A stretch of 64,000 nt of DNA from Polaribacter sp. WD7. Its GTDB lineage: Bacteria > Bacteroidota > Bacteroidia > Flavobacteriales > Flavobacteriaceae. Below the pieces are notes generated by a model that did not search any database, was not told the origin of the DNA, and saw only the letters and a program-made list of their open reading frames with translations. Positions 24,367 to 32,891 of this stretch are shown here, piece by piece (position 1 is the stretch's first letter; the number at the start of each line of letters is the position of its first letter). The translations under genes were made by a program, and so were the position numbers. The stretch spans positions 1 through 64,000 of the forward strand of contig NZ_QPEJ01000015.1 in the NCBI RefSeq assembly GCF_003335085.1, in the 5' to 3' direction.

Positions 24367-25599
24367 ATGATGTTTATCTATAATATTCTAATCTTTTTGA
24401 CTTCTTTAGGTTTAAAAATTGCAAAATTTTTTAATAAAAAATTAAAGCTTTTTGTAGATGGAAGAAAAGATACGTTTACTAAAATTTCTGAATTAAAAAA
24501 TCAAGATGTTATTTGGTTTCATGTTGCTTCTTTAGGAGAATTTGAGCAAGCAAGACCGATCATAGAAGAGGTCAAGAAAAAGTATAAGAATTATAAAATT
24601 CTAATTACTTTTTTTTCACCTTCTGGTTATGAGGTAAGAAAAAATTATATATTAGCTGATGTAGTTTGTTATTTACCTTTAGATTCTAAATATAATGCCA
24701 GAAGATTTGTAAAAGAAGTAAATCCTAAGTTAGTGGTTTTTATCAAGTACGAATTTTGGCCAAATTTGTTAAATGAACTGCATAAAAAAGAAATTACTAC
24801 AATTTTAGTATCAGGAATTCTAAGGCAAAATCAACTATTTTTTGCATGGTATGGTGGTTTTATGAGAAAGGCTTTACAAGTGTTTGATTACTTTTTTGTT
24901 CAGGATATTGCATCGCAGAAATTGTTAAAAACTATCAATTATACAAATGTTTCCGTTGCTGGAGACACACGTTTTGACAGGGTTTCAAAAATTTTAGAAC
25001 AAAACAATTCGCTTGAATTTATCAATCAATTTAAAGATAATAAATACACAATTGTAGCAGGGAGTACTTGGGCTTCAGATGAAGAATTACTGATACATTA
25101 CATCAATACAAAATCATCGGAAAATGAAAAATTTATAATAGCTCCTCATAACATTAAAAGTGAGAAAATTTTAGATTTAAAAAAATTAATACACAAAAAA
25201 ACGGTTTTATACTCAGAAAAAGAAGGTAAGAATTTAGAGAGTTATCAAGTTTTTATAGTTGATACTATTGGTATTTTAACCAAAATATATGCAACTGCAG
25301 ATATTGCTTATGTTGGTGGAGGGTTAAAAACAGGCTTACATAATATTTTAGAACCAGCAACTTTTGGAATTCCTGTTGTTATTGGTAATAAATACGACAA
25401 ATTTAAAGAAGCTGTAGATTTGGTAAGAATTGGTGGGTGTATTTCAATCAAAAATCAAGAAGAACTTGTAAAAACCTTAGATCAACTTAAAGAAGATAAA
25501 AGTTTAAGAAATTTAACAGGAATCATCAATAAAAAATACATTCAAGACAACTTGGGTGCTACACAATTAATTATGAATTATTTAAATAAAAAACTTTAA
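24367..25599 (+). CDS. waaA: 3-deoxy-D-manno-octulosonic acid (Kdo) transferase
   Basis: A 410-residue inner-membrane-anchored glycosyltransferase that adds Kdo to lipid A precursors. N-terminal hydrophobic anchor (FIYNILIFLTSLGLKIAKFF), then the WaaA motifs VIWFHVASLGEFEQARPII, with the catalytic Glu, LITFFSPSGYEVRKN, FIKYEFWPNLL, and the C-terminal IAYVGGGLKTGLHNILEPA. The family usually has ASVGE; here it is ASLGE. Length is normal. It is followed after 3 bp by the YeeE/YedE pair, which suggests a shared transcript although functions differ. Confidence 0.94.
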   Translation: MMFIYNILIFLTSLGLKIAKFFNKKLKLFVDGRKDTFTKISELKNQDVIWFHVASLGEFEQARPIIEEVKKKYKNYKILITFFSPSGYEVRKNYILADVVCYLPLDSKYNARRFVKEVNPKLVVFIKYEFWPNLLNELHKKEITTILVSGILRQNQLFFAWYGGFMRKALQVFDYFFVQDIASQKLLKTINYTNVSVAGDTRFDRVSKILEQNNSLEFINQFKDNKYTIVAGSTWASDEELLIHYINTKSSENEKFIIAPHNIKSEKILDLKKLIHKKTVLYSEKEGKNLESYQVFIVDTIGILTKIYATADIAYVGGGLKTGLHNILEPATFGIPVVIGNKYDKFKEAVDLVRIGGCISIKNQEELVKTLDQLKEDKSLRNLTGIINKKYIQDNLGATQLIMNYLNKKL

Positions 25600-25602
25600 C
25601 AT

Positions 25603-26160
25603 ATGGATTTTATACTACAACCTTGGGCTTGGTATGTTGGAGGGCCTTTAATAGCACTCTCCTTATTTTTATATTTTTATTTTGGTCAAAATTTTGGTGC
25701 TTCTACCAATTTTGAAACATTATGTACTATGGCTGGTGCAGGTAAAGTATCTGATTACTTCAAGAAAGATTGGAAACAAAGAGATTTTGCATTGCTTTTT
25801 GTAGTGGGTTTAATTATTGGAGGATTTATTTCGGCCAATTTTTTAACACCAAATCAAGCAATAGATGTAAATGTTAGCACTATACAAGCGTTAAGTGATT
25901 TAGGATTTACAAACATTGCAAATCAATATTTTCCTGACGAAATTTTTAGTACTGATGCATTGTTTTCTATAAAAGGATTTTTAATCTTATTTATATCTGG
26001 TGTATTGGTTGGTTTTGGTACACGTTATGCAGGAGGGTGCACTTCTGGGCATGCAATTACAGGTTTAAGTAGTTTGCAATTACCATCTTTACTAGCTGTT
26101 ATTGGGTTTTTTATTGGCGGTATTATTGCGGTTTGGTTTATAATTCCTTTATTATTTTAA
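25603..26160 (+). CDS. YeeE/YedE-family sulfur transporter half, N-terminal type
   Basis: A 185-residue membrane protein with about four helices. The family core motif RYAGGCTSGHAITGLS, with a cysteine proposed to relay thiosulfate or another sulfur compound in YeeE, lies near residue 142. E. coli YeeE is one long chain; here, as in other Bacteroidota, it is split into two short genes, this one and the next, 3 bp apart. They sit in front of the molybdenum-cofactor genes, which need sulfur, though that link is only suggestive. Confidence 0.87.
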   Translation: MDFILQPWAWYVGGPLIALSLFLYFYFGQNFGASTNFETLCTMAGAGKVSDYFKKDWKQRDFALLFVVGLIIGGFISANFLTPNQAIDVNVSTIQALSDLGFTNIANQYFPDEIFSTDALFSIKGFLILFISGVLVGFGTRYAGGCTSGHAITGLSSLQLPSLLAVIGFFIGGIIAVWFIIPLLF

Positions 26161-26163
26161 GAT

Positions 26164-26577
26164 ATGAAAAATATTAAATTTTTAGTTTTAGGAATCTTTT
26201 TTGCTATTGTATTAAGCAAAAGTCAAGCAATTTCTTGGTATCGTTTTTATGAGATGTTTCGCTTTGAATCTTTTCATATGTTTGGTATTATAGGTAGTGC
26301 TGTTGTAATATCTGCCATTATAATGCAATTATTTAAAAGTGGAAAGATAAAAGATGTTAATGGTAATAAAATCGTACCAAAACCAAAACAAAAAGGAGTT
26401 GTTAGAACTTTAGTAGGCGGAACTTTTTTTGGCTTGGGTTGGGGAATATCAGGAGCCTGTGCAGCACCTATTTTTGTAATTCTTGGGTTTAAATCTTTAC
26501 CAGCATTGGTGTTGCTAATAGGGGCTTTGTTAGGTGCATTTATTTACGGAATTTTGAGTAAGAAACTTCCACATTAA
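26164..26577 (+). CDS. YeeE/YedE-family sulfur transporter half, C-terminal type
   Basis: A 137-residue membrane protein with about four helices; the core motif is GWGISGACAAPIFVILGF near residue 95, the second cysteine-bearing half of the YeeE/YedE fold. Together with the preceding gene it should make a full transporter. Its TAA is directly followed by the moaA ATG, with no bases between, indicating translational coupling. Confidence 0.87.
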   Translation: MKNIKFLVLGIFFAIVLSKSQAISWYRFYEMFRFESFHMFGIIGSAVVISAIIMQLFKSGKIKDVNGNKIVPKPKQKGVVRTLVGGTFFGLGWGISGACAAPIFVILGFKSLPALVLLIGALLGAFIYGILSKKLPH

Positions 26578-27570
26578 ATGAGCACATTAATAGACAATTT
26601 TGGCAGACAAATAGAGTATGTTAGGTTAGCGGTTACAGACCGTTGCAACTTACGTTGCCAATACTGCATGCCTGCTCACGGAATTGATATTGTTGCAAGA
26701 CAAGAATTACTCACGTTCAAAGAAATGTATCGGTTAATACGAGTTTTGACAGAGCTGGGTATTCGTAAAGTACGTCTCACTGGTGGTGAACCTTTTGTGC
26801 GTAAAGATTTTGTAGGATTTTTAGAAATGTTGTCTTTCAATGATTTGTTAGAGGCTATAAATATTACCACAAATGGCGCCTTAATTTCGCATCATATCGC
26901 TAAAATTGAACAACTTAAAAAGGTAAAAAACATCAATTTAAGTATAGATAGTTTACAACCAGATAAGTTTGCTAAAATAACAAGAAGAGATGTGTTTCCT
27001 GAAGTGTATAAAACTTTTGAATCACTTGAAAAAAGTAGTTTGCATTTAAAACTAAATGTGGTTGTACAATCTGGTTTTAATACTGATGAGATTGTTGATT
27101 TTGTAAGATTAACAAAAGACAAAAATGTTGCAGTTAGATTTATTGAAGAGATGCCTTTTAATGGAAAAGGACAGCGTCAAATGCAGGAAAATTGGACGTT
27201 TAAAAAGATTCTGAACGAAATCAAAACAGAGTTTGATGTACAAGAGATTCCCTCAGAAAAATCATCAACATCTAGAAATTATAAGATTGACAATCATATA
27301 GGTACCGTAGGAATAATACCAGCATTTACAAGAACAATCTGTAATGATTGTAATAGAATAAGAATAACAAGTACAGGAACGTTTAAAAATTGTTTATTTG
27401 ATGATGGTGTGTTTAATTTACGTGACTTTATTAGAAACGGAGCAAGCAATGAAGATTTAAAAGAACTTTTTTTAAGTCTTGTAAAAACAAAGCCAGAAAA
27501 TGGTTTTATAGCAGAAGCAAATAGAAAAAAAGGAAATGTTTCTGAAAGTATGAGTACGATTGGAGGATAA
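26578..27570 (+). CDS. moaA: GTP 3',8-cyclase (molybdenum cofactor)
   Basis: Radical-SAM enzyme for the first step of molybdopterin synthesis. The SAM cluster cysteines are Cys23, Cys27 and Cys30 in TDRCNLRCQYCMP. The second cluster region is TICNDCNRIRITSTGTFKNC. The C-terminal di-glycine tail is kept (MSTIGG), needed for activity with MoaC. 330 residues, normal length. MoaA and the downstream MoaC give cyclic pyranopterin monophosphate. No moaD, moaE or moeB is seen in the window. Confidence 0.96.
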   Translation: MSTLIDNFGRQIEYVRLAVTDRCNLRCQYCMPAHGIDIVARQELLTFKEMYRLIRVLTELGIRKVRLTGGEPFVRKDFVGFLEMLSFNDLLEAINITTNGALISHHIAKIEQLKKVKNINLSIDSLQPDKFAKITRRDVFPEVYKTFESLEKSSLHLKLNVVVQSGFNTDEIVDFVRLTKDKNVAVRFIEEMPFNGKGQRQMQENWTFKKILNEIKTEFDVQEIPSEKSSTSRNYKIDNHIGTVGIIPAFTRTICNDCNRIRITSTGTFKNCLFDDGVFNLRDFIRNGASNEDLKELFLSLVKTKPENGFIAEANRKKGNVSESMSTIGG

Positions 27571-27622
27571 AGATTTTCATATTTTAAAAAGAGAAAAGAA
27601 TAGATTTATATAGTATTTATAG

Positions 27623-28810
27623 ATGATTTCAGTAGAAGAAGCAAAAAATATTATTTTAAATTCAACTCAAAATTTTGGAGTTGAAGAAATTCCGTTTATA
27701 AATTCTGTTGGTAGAATTGTAAAAGAAGATATTGTTGCAGATAGAGATTTTCCACCCTTTAATAGAGTATCTATGGATGGTATAGCAATTGATTTTCAGT
27801 CTTTTAAAAACGGACAAAGAACGTTTGTAATAGAAGGAATTCAACCGGCGGGAAGTCCGCAAATAACACTTCAAAGTAAAGAAAATTGTATAGAAGTAAT
27901 GACTGGAGCTGTATTGCCAAACAACTGCAATACCGTTATTCGTTATGAAGATTTAGAAATTAATAACGGTTTTGCAAGAGTAATACCAGAAGGTATTTGC
28001 GATGCTCAAAATGTTCACCCAAAGGGAAAAGACAGAAAGCAAGGAGACGTTTTAATTCACAAAAACAAACTCATATCAGCATCAGAAATTGGAGTTTTTG
28101 CAACAGTGGGTAAATCCAAAGCAAAAGTATCAAAACTCCCCAAAATACTAATTATTTCTACAGGTGATGAATTGGTTGGTGTTGATGAAATCCCTTTAGA
28201 ACATCAAATACGTAGGAGCAATGTATTTACCTTAGTTTCTTTGTTAGAGCGATTAAATATTCCTTCAGAAACTACACATATTACAGACGATAAACCTATT
28301 TTAAAATCTAAAATTGAAGGTTTTTTAAATGAATATGACGTTTTATTATTTAGTGGCGCAGTTAGCAAAGGAAAGTTTGACTTTTTGCCTGAAGTTTTTG
28401 AAGAGTTAGGCGTTACAAAATTGTTTCATAAAATAACACAAAGACCAGGAAAACCATTTTTCTATGGAAAAACGGAGACATGTAATGTGTTTGGTTTTCC
28501 AGGAAACCCTATTTCAACCTTTGTAAATTGTTTGGTTTATTTTTATCCTTGGTATTACAACTCTGTTGGATTAAGGGTTGAAGAAGAAACTGCAATTTTA
28601 ACAGACAATGTTATTTTCAAACCAAATTTATCGTACTTTTTACAGGTAAAATTAAGTGATAAGTTTGGGCATTTATTAGCAACACCAATTACAGGAAACG
28701 GTTCAGGAGATTTAGCAAGTTTGGTGAATGCAGATGCTTTTATAGTGTTACCAAAAGAACAGAACGAATTTAAAAAAGGAGAGAATTATCCTGTAATAAG
28801 ATATAGGTAG
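27623..28810 (+). CDS. moeA: molybdopterin molybdenumtransferase
   Basis: Inserts molybdate into adenylylated molybdopterin. 395 residues in the MoeA order: NRVSMDGIAIDF near residue 50, EVMTGAVLPNNCNTVIRYED, ILIISTGDELV at 173, RRSNVFTLVSLLER, LLFSGAVSKGKFDFL and VFGFPGNPISTFVNC. The usual TGGVSxGxxD motif appears as SGAVSKGKFDF. 52 bp after moaA; likely the same transcript. A 214-bp gap with relics follows. Confidence 0.94.
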   Translation: MISVEEAKNIILNSTQNFGVEEIPFINSVGRIVKEDIVADRDFPPFNRVSMDGIAIDFQSFKNGQRTFVIEGIQPAGSPQITLQSKENCIEVMTGAVLPNNCNTVIRYEDLEINNGFARVIPEGICDAQNVHPKGKDRKQGDVLIHKNKLISASEIGVFATVGKSKAKVSKLPKILIISTGDELVGVDEIPLEHQIRRSNVFTLVSLLERLNIPSETTHITDDKPILKSKIEGFLNEYDVLLFSGAVSKGKFDFLPEVFEELGVTKLFHKITQRPGKPFFYGKTETCNVFGFPGNPISTFVNCLVYFYPWYYNSVGLRVEEETAILTDNVIFKPNLSYFLQVKLSDKFGHLLATPITGNGSGDLASLVNADAFIVLPKEQNEFKKGENYPVIRYR

Positions 28811-28828
28811 CTCTGTTTTATCAGTAAA

Positions 28829-28836
28829 TATATTTG
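28829..28836 (+). promoter_or_regulatory. possible -7 element upstream of moaC
   Basis: TATATTTG fits the -7 consensus and lies in the 214-bp gap after moeA. If active it would give moaC a leader of about 180 nt. No convincing TTG element was seen 19 bp upstream. Confidence 0.3.
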
Positions 28837-28837
28837 T

Positions 28838-28887
28838 TGTCAGTTTGAGTAAATTTGAGAAGAATGAACAAATTTGTATCGAGAACT
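28838..28887. repeat. Degenerate dispersed flavobacterial repeat (TGTCAGTTTGAG...TATCGAGAAC)
   Basis: TGTCAGTTTGAGTAAATTTG and CAAATTTGTATCGAGAACT bracket a short loop and partly pair with each other (AAATTTG with CAAATTT). I recall similar TGTCAGTTCGAG...GTATCGAGAAC sequences as common intergenic repeats in flavobacterial genomes. Its presence inside the cofactor cluster fits a site of past rearrangement. Confidence 0.45.
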
Positions 28888-28929
28888 AATTAAATAAACT
28901 TCTTAATACAATTTCTTTTAAAATCCAAA

Positions 28930-29007
28930 ATGACTAGAAGAGACAAAGCTTAAGATCAGTTTTTGCAAATCTTAGAAAACGAGAAATTAGTAACCAAATA
29001 CATATGA
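28930..29007 (+). pseudogene. possible relic of a small gene between moeA and moaC
   Basis: From ATG at 28930 the frame reads MTRRDKA, then TAA, then continues DQFLQILENEKLVTKYI to TGA. Ignoring the single internal stop it looks like ordinary coding sequence. I cannot assign a family, and the stretch is short enough to be chance. Confidence 0.25.
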
Positions 29008-29024
29008 AACTAAAAACTATTTAA

Positions 29025-29498
29025 ATGAGCTTTTCACATTTAAATTCAAAGAACAATCCTAAAATGGTAAATGTTTCAGATAAGAACATTACCAAAAGAA
29101 CAGCTGTTGCAAAAGCTACAATGTTTCTAGGAAAAGAAGTAATTGCTCATTTTACAAATGATGAGTTAACCACCAAAAAAGGACCCGTTTTTCAAACTGC
29201 AATTATTGCAGGAATTCAAGGAGTTAAAAAAACTTCTGAATTGATACCTATGTGCCACCCTTTATTAATCAATGGAGTAGATGTTGATATTAATATAATA
29301 GATAATGAAAATATTGAAATCTTTTGCAAGGTAACTATAGAGGGAAAAACAGGTGTAGAAATGGAAGCATTAACGGGTGTAAATATTACTTGTTTAACCA
29401 TCTATGACATGTGTAAAAGTATCAGTCAAAAAATGATGATTAAAGAAGTTAAATTAGTAGAAAAAACAGGAGGAAAATCAGATATAAAAAATGTTTAA
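29025..29498 (+). CDS. moaC: cyclic pyranopterin monophosphate synthase
   Basis: Works with MoaA to make the pyranopterin precursor. 157 residues. MVNVSDKNITKRTAVAKA near the start, SELIPMCHPLLINGVDVDI with the active-site CH, and MEALTGVNITCLTIYDMCKS with the catalytic Asp are all present. The last 8 bases overlap the next gene, giving translational coupling to the MobA-like protein. Confidence 0.95.
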   Translation: MSFSHLNSKNNPKMVNVSDKNITKRTAVAKATMFLGKEVIAHFTNDELTTKKGPVFQTAIIAGIQGVKKTSELIPMCHPLLINGVDVDINIIDNENIEIFCKVTIEGKTGVEMEALTGVNITCLTIYDMCKSISQKMMIKEVKLVEKTGGKSDIKNV

Positions 29499-30597
29499 AC
29501 ATCAAAAACATACCAATTTAGTAAAAAGAGATAATGATATTTTTGCACCCAACGAAATTGCAATTTTAGGAACCAACTGCGCTGTTATTTCTAATTTCGT
29601 CTCTGCGGTTTCTAAAAAATTGAGTCAATATAAATTAGCTTATTTTGATGCATCACATGCAAAAGATGTAGAAATAAATCAAATTTCTGAATATACTTTT
29701 CATCATCAAGGTAATTTACAAATTACAACTACTGGAAACATAAATAAATTTGTACAACGATTGCAATTTGCACAATACGACTACGTTTTTATTAACGGAA
29801 ACCACTATCAAGGTGCAAAACAGATTTTAATTTTAGATGAGGCCAAGGAAGCTTCTGTGTTAAAACGATTAGACCAATTAGATCGTATTCAGTTTATTGT
29901 AAAATTAAAAGAAGAAACAGGTTTTTTTGATGGTTTGGTTGATCGATACCCAAATATCAAAAATTGTACTTGCTATACTATTAACCAAGTTGATGCAATT
30001 GCAAATCATATTCATCATTTAATTCAAGAAAAAGTTGCACCAATAAAAGGTTTGGTGTTGGTTGGTGGAAAAAGCACAAGAATGGGGCAAGATAAGTCAG
30101 AACTAAATTACTTTGGAAAGCCACAGAAACAAGTAGCTAAAGAACTCTTAGAACATTATAATTTAGAAACATATTACTCGGTTCAAAATGCTGATAATGA
30201 TAATGAAATTGCAGATACATTTTATAATCTAGGTCCTTTTGGAGGTATTTGTTCTGCGTTTCAAAAAGACCCAAACGCAGCTTGGTTTGTATTGGCAACT
30301 GATGTGCCTTTTGTAACAAAAGAGCTTTTAAAGTTGATTTTAGAAAAGAGAAATACTAGTAAAGTAGCTACTGCAATTAAAGGAAAAGGCAAAGAATTTG
30401 TAGAGCCTTTAATTACAATATACGAACCCAAAGCGTATCCTATTTTATTACAATATTTAGCACAAGGTTATTCTTGTCCTCGTAAAATGTTAATCAATTC
30501 TGATGTAGAAATTGTAGAAATTGATGATGATTTTATCAGAAATATAAATACACCAGAGGAGTTTGAAGCAGCAAAAAAAGAAATACAAAAATTATAA
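29491..30597 (+). CDS. mobA: MobA-like molybdopterin guanylyl/cytidylyltransferase with degenerate MobB-like N-terminus
   Basis: A 368-residue two-part protein. Residues about 185-368 are an NTP-transferase domain: GLVLVGGKSTRMGQDKSEL with the nucleotide loop, LGPFGGICSAFQ, and ATDVPFVTKELL, as in MobA, which turns molybdopterin into the guanine dinucleotide form. Residues 1-180 resemble the MobB fold in outline (EIAILGTNCAVISNFVSAVS) but lack a true P-loop GxxxxGKT, so this half may be only structural. It follows moaC with an 8-bp overlap. Confidence 0.88.
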   Translation: MFKHQKHTNLVKRDNDIFAPNEIAILGTNCAVISNFVSAVSKKLSQYKLAYFDASHAKDVEINQISEYTFHHQGNLQITTTGNINKFVQRLQFAQYDYVFINGNHYQGAKQILILDEAKEASVLKRLDQLDRIQFIVKLKEETGFFDGLVDRYPNIKNCTCYTINQVDAIANHIHHLIQEKVAPIKGLVLVGGKSTRMGQDKSELNYFGKPQKQVAKELLEHYNLETYYSVQNADNDNEIADTFYNLGPFGGICSAFQKDPNAAWFVLATDVPFVTKELLKLILEKRNTSKVATAIKGKGKEFVEPLITIYEPKAYPILLQYLAQGYSCPRKMLINSDVEIVEIDDDFIRNINTPEEFEAAKKEIQKL

Positions 30598-30733
30598 ACG
30601 TAGCTAAAAAGCTTATAAAAATATCTTTGTTAATTTTGATAAAAAGTAGTAAAAAGGTTACAATTATTTAAATTTCAAACTATTTATCAATCAACTTCGT
30701 ATATGTAGTATCTTGTAAAACTGATATTTAACA

Positions 30734-31108
30734 ATGAAATTAAAATCTACTTTTTCTAAAAATAAAATTACAAAATTCTTTAAAATTCAGACCTATGTTA
30801 ATGCTGCCTGTATAGGGCAAAATGCAGATTGGCAAATATCGCCAAAAGAATTAAAAGCAAAATTAGGAGAAAAAAATTTAGAAATTATAGCTGTTTTAGC
30901 AAATTTAAAACTGCCTTTTAAAGTACAAAAAACAATACCTATCAATCAATTTAATGCTAAAAAGATAGAAGTGGATTTTAATAAAACATATGTAATGGTT
31001 TGTCAAAGAGGGGTAAATAGTTATAGAGCTGTATCTAAACTTAAAAAAGAATATCCAGCATTAAAAGTATTAAATTTAACTGGTGGAATTTCTAGCTACA
31101 AACATTAA
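30734..31108 (+). CDS. degenerate rhodanese-domain protein, possible remnant of a MoeB/ThiF-rhodanese fusion
   Basis: A 124-residue protein whose second half is rhodanese-like: YVMVCQRGVNSYRAVSKLKK with the catalytic Cys, then LKVLNLTGGISSY. The first rhodanese motif, normally IIDVRE, reads EIIAVLANLKLPF, so Asp and Arg are lost. The front piece (YVNAACIGQNADWQISPKEL) looks like the linker after an adenylating domain. Flavobacterial cofactor clusters often carry a ThiF/MoeB protein with a C-terminal rhodanese domain at this place, so I infer a deletion left only this end. It may still be expressed: an ATG and a TATCTTTG at 30622-30629 precede it. Confidence 0.65.
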   Translation: MKLKSTFSKNKITKFFKIQTYVNAACIGQNADWQISPKELKAKLGEKNLEIIAVLANLKLPFKVQKTIPINQFNAKKIEVDFNKTYVMVCQRGVNSYRAVSKLKKEYPALKVLNLTGGISSYKH

Positions 31109-31114
31109 CAGTTT

Positions 31115-32887
31115 ATGATTGATAACCCGTTAGAATTTTATATTAGTCAACAACAAGAATTAGAGTTGACAGTATTTAAACTTAAAAAGCAACTTATTGC
31201 TATTGGTGTTTTTAGATTGTTTGTTTTTTTAATAACATTTTTTTTAATCTACCTAACTTTTGGTATGTATCCAGATGTTTTTATACTTGGTTTTTTGGGT
31301 ATATGTGCATTTTCTTTTTTGGTGATACAGTATAGTAATTTCAAAAGAGCAAAAGATATTGTAGAAGCAAAAATTGAGATTTGTAAAACAGAAATTAAGG
31401 TTTTACAAGACGATTTTTTTCATTTAGATAATGGCGTGGAATTTTTAAATCATAATCATTTTTATAGCAACGATATTGATTTATTTGGTAAAGGTTCTTT
31501 TTTTCAATATACCAACAGAACTAAAACAATAGAAGGCAAACATACCTATGCAAAACTTCTAACAGAGAACATTGTAGACACTATAAGAGAAAAGCAAAAA
31601 GTTATTGAGGAGCTTTCAGAAAAAGTAAATTGGCGCCAACATTTTTCAGCCTTAGCAAGTTTGGTAAATGTAAAAAATAAATCGAGCCTTGCAAAAAAAT
31701 GGCTTATTCATTACAAAACAATTTTGCCAAAATATCTGTCAATAATTCAAAGTATCTTTTCTTTAATTTCATTAGTTCTTTTAGGGTTGGTGTTTTTTAG
31801 CATTATTTCATTTTCGTATCTCTTATGTTGGTTTTTTATAGGGCTTTTTATTACGGGTAGTTATGTAAAAAAAACAACAAAACTATATGTTGATACTAAC
31901 GATATCAGAGCGGTTTTTAAACAATATTACCCCCTTTTACGTGAGATTGAAAAAGAAAGTTTTGATGCAAAAAACTTATTAGAACAGCAAAAAATAATTC
32001 AATCAAAACACAAAAAAGCTTCAAAAATTTTTAAGGAATTTTCAAAAATATTAGATGCATTTGATAATAGAAATAATATTATTATAGCTGTTTTGGGTAA
32101 CGGACTGTTTTTAGTAGAAATTTACAATACGTATAGAATTGAAAAATGGATTAACAAGTACAAACATACCGTAGAAAAATGGTTTGAAGTTGTGGCATAT
32201 TTTGATGCTCAAAATTCTTTAGCCAATTTTAAATTTAATCATCCAACCTATGTTTTTCCTCAGTTAAAGGATACAAAAAGAATTATACAAGCTACCAGCT
32301 TAGGCCACCCTTTATTAAAGGCTAATAAAAGAGTAGCTAATGATTTTAACCTAAATGATGAGCAATTTTTTATCATTACAGGAGCTAATATGGCAGGAAA
32401 AAGTACTTTTTTAAGAACAGTTTCTTTATCTATTGTAATGGCGAATTGTGGGTTACCTGTTTGTGCAGAAAAATTTGTGTACCAACCAATAAAATTAATC
32501 ACCAGTATGCGTACTTCAGATTCTTTATCAGAAGATGAGTCTTATTTTTATTCTGAATTGAAACGATTAAAATTTATTGTTGATTCAATTAAAACAGAGA
32601 AATACTTTGTCATTTTAGATGAAATATTAAAAGGTACCAATAGTAAAGATAAAGCTACTGGTTCTAAACAATTTGTAGAGAAATTAACGCAATCTAAATC
32701 TACAGGCATCATAGCAACACATGATGTAAGTCTGTGCGAATTAGAGCAGCAATTTACTACAATTAAAAACTACTATTTTGATGCAGAAATTTATAATGAT
32801 GAATTGCATTTTGACTACACTTTAAAAAGTGGGATATGTAAAAATATGAATGCCTCTTTTTTATTAAAAAAGATGGATATTGTATAA
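31115..32887 (+). CDS. MutS-like ATPase with N-terminal membrane segments
   Basis: A 590-residue protein with a C-terminal MutS-type ABC ATPase: Walker A in ITGANMAGKSTFLRTVSL near residue 430, MRTSDSLSEDESYFYSELKRL, Walker B in YFVILDEILKGTNSKDKATG and the His loop GIIATHDVSL. There is no mismatch-recognition domain. The front has two hydrophobic pairs (RLFVFLITFFLIYLTFG about 31-47, and about 205-245), so it is probably membrane-bound, unlike MutS or MutS2. Such proteins are common in Bacteroidota and have no established role. 6 bp after the rhodanese gene; convergent with mfd, 4 bp apart. Confidence 0.9.
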   Translation: MIDNPLEFYISQQQELELTVFKLKKQLIAIGVFRLFVFLITFFLIYLTFGMYPDVFILGFLGICAFSFLVIQYSNFKRAKDIVEAKIEICKTEIKVLQDDFFHLDNGVEFLNHNHFYSNDIDLFGKGSFFQYTNRTKTIEGKHTYAKLLTENIVDTIREKQKVIEELSEKVNWRQHFSALASLVNVKNKSSLAKKWLIHYKTILPKYLSIIQSIFSLISLVLLGLVFFSIISFSYLLCWFFIGLFITGSYVKKTTKLYVDTNDIRAVFKQYYPLLREIEKESFDAKNLLEQQKIIQSKHKKASKIFKEFSKILDAFDNRNNIIIAVLGNGLFLVEIYNTYRIEKWINKYKHTVEKWFEVVAYFDAQNSLANFKFNHPTYVFPQLKDTKRIIQATSLGHPLLKANKRVANDFNLNDEQFFIITGANMAGKSTFLRTVSLSIVMANCGLPVCAEKFVYQPIKLITSMRTSDSLSEDESYFYSELKRLKFIVDSIKTEKYFVILDEILKGTNSKDKATGSKQFVEKLTQSKSTGIIATHDVSLCELEQQFTTIKNYYFDAEIYNDELHFDYTLKSGICKNMNASFLLKKMDIV

Positions 32888-32891
32888 CAAC

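Noticed and set aside
25603..26577. YeeE/YedE gene broken by a frameshift
   Set aside because: Both halves have their own ATG, full helices and the expected core Cys motif, and split pairs are normal in Bacteroidota.
31115..32887. MutS2 (endonuclease with Smr domain)
   Set aside because: No Smr domain at the C-terminus and the N-terminus is hydrophobic; only the ATPase part is shared.
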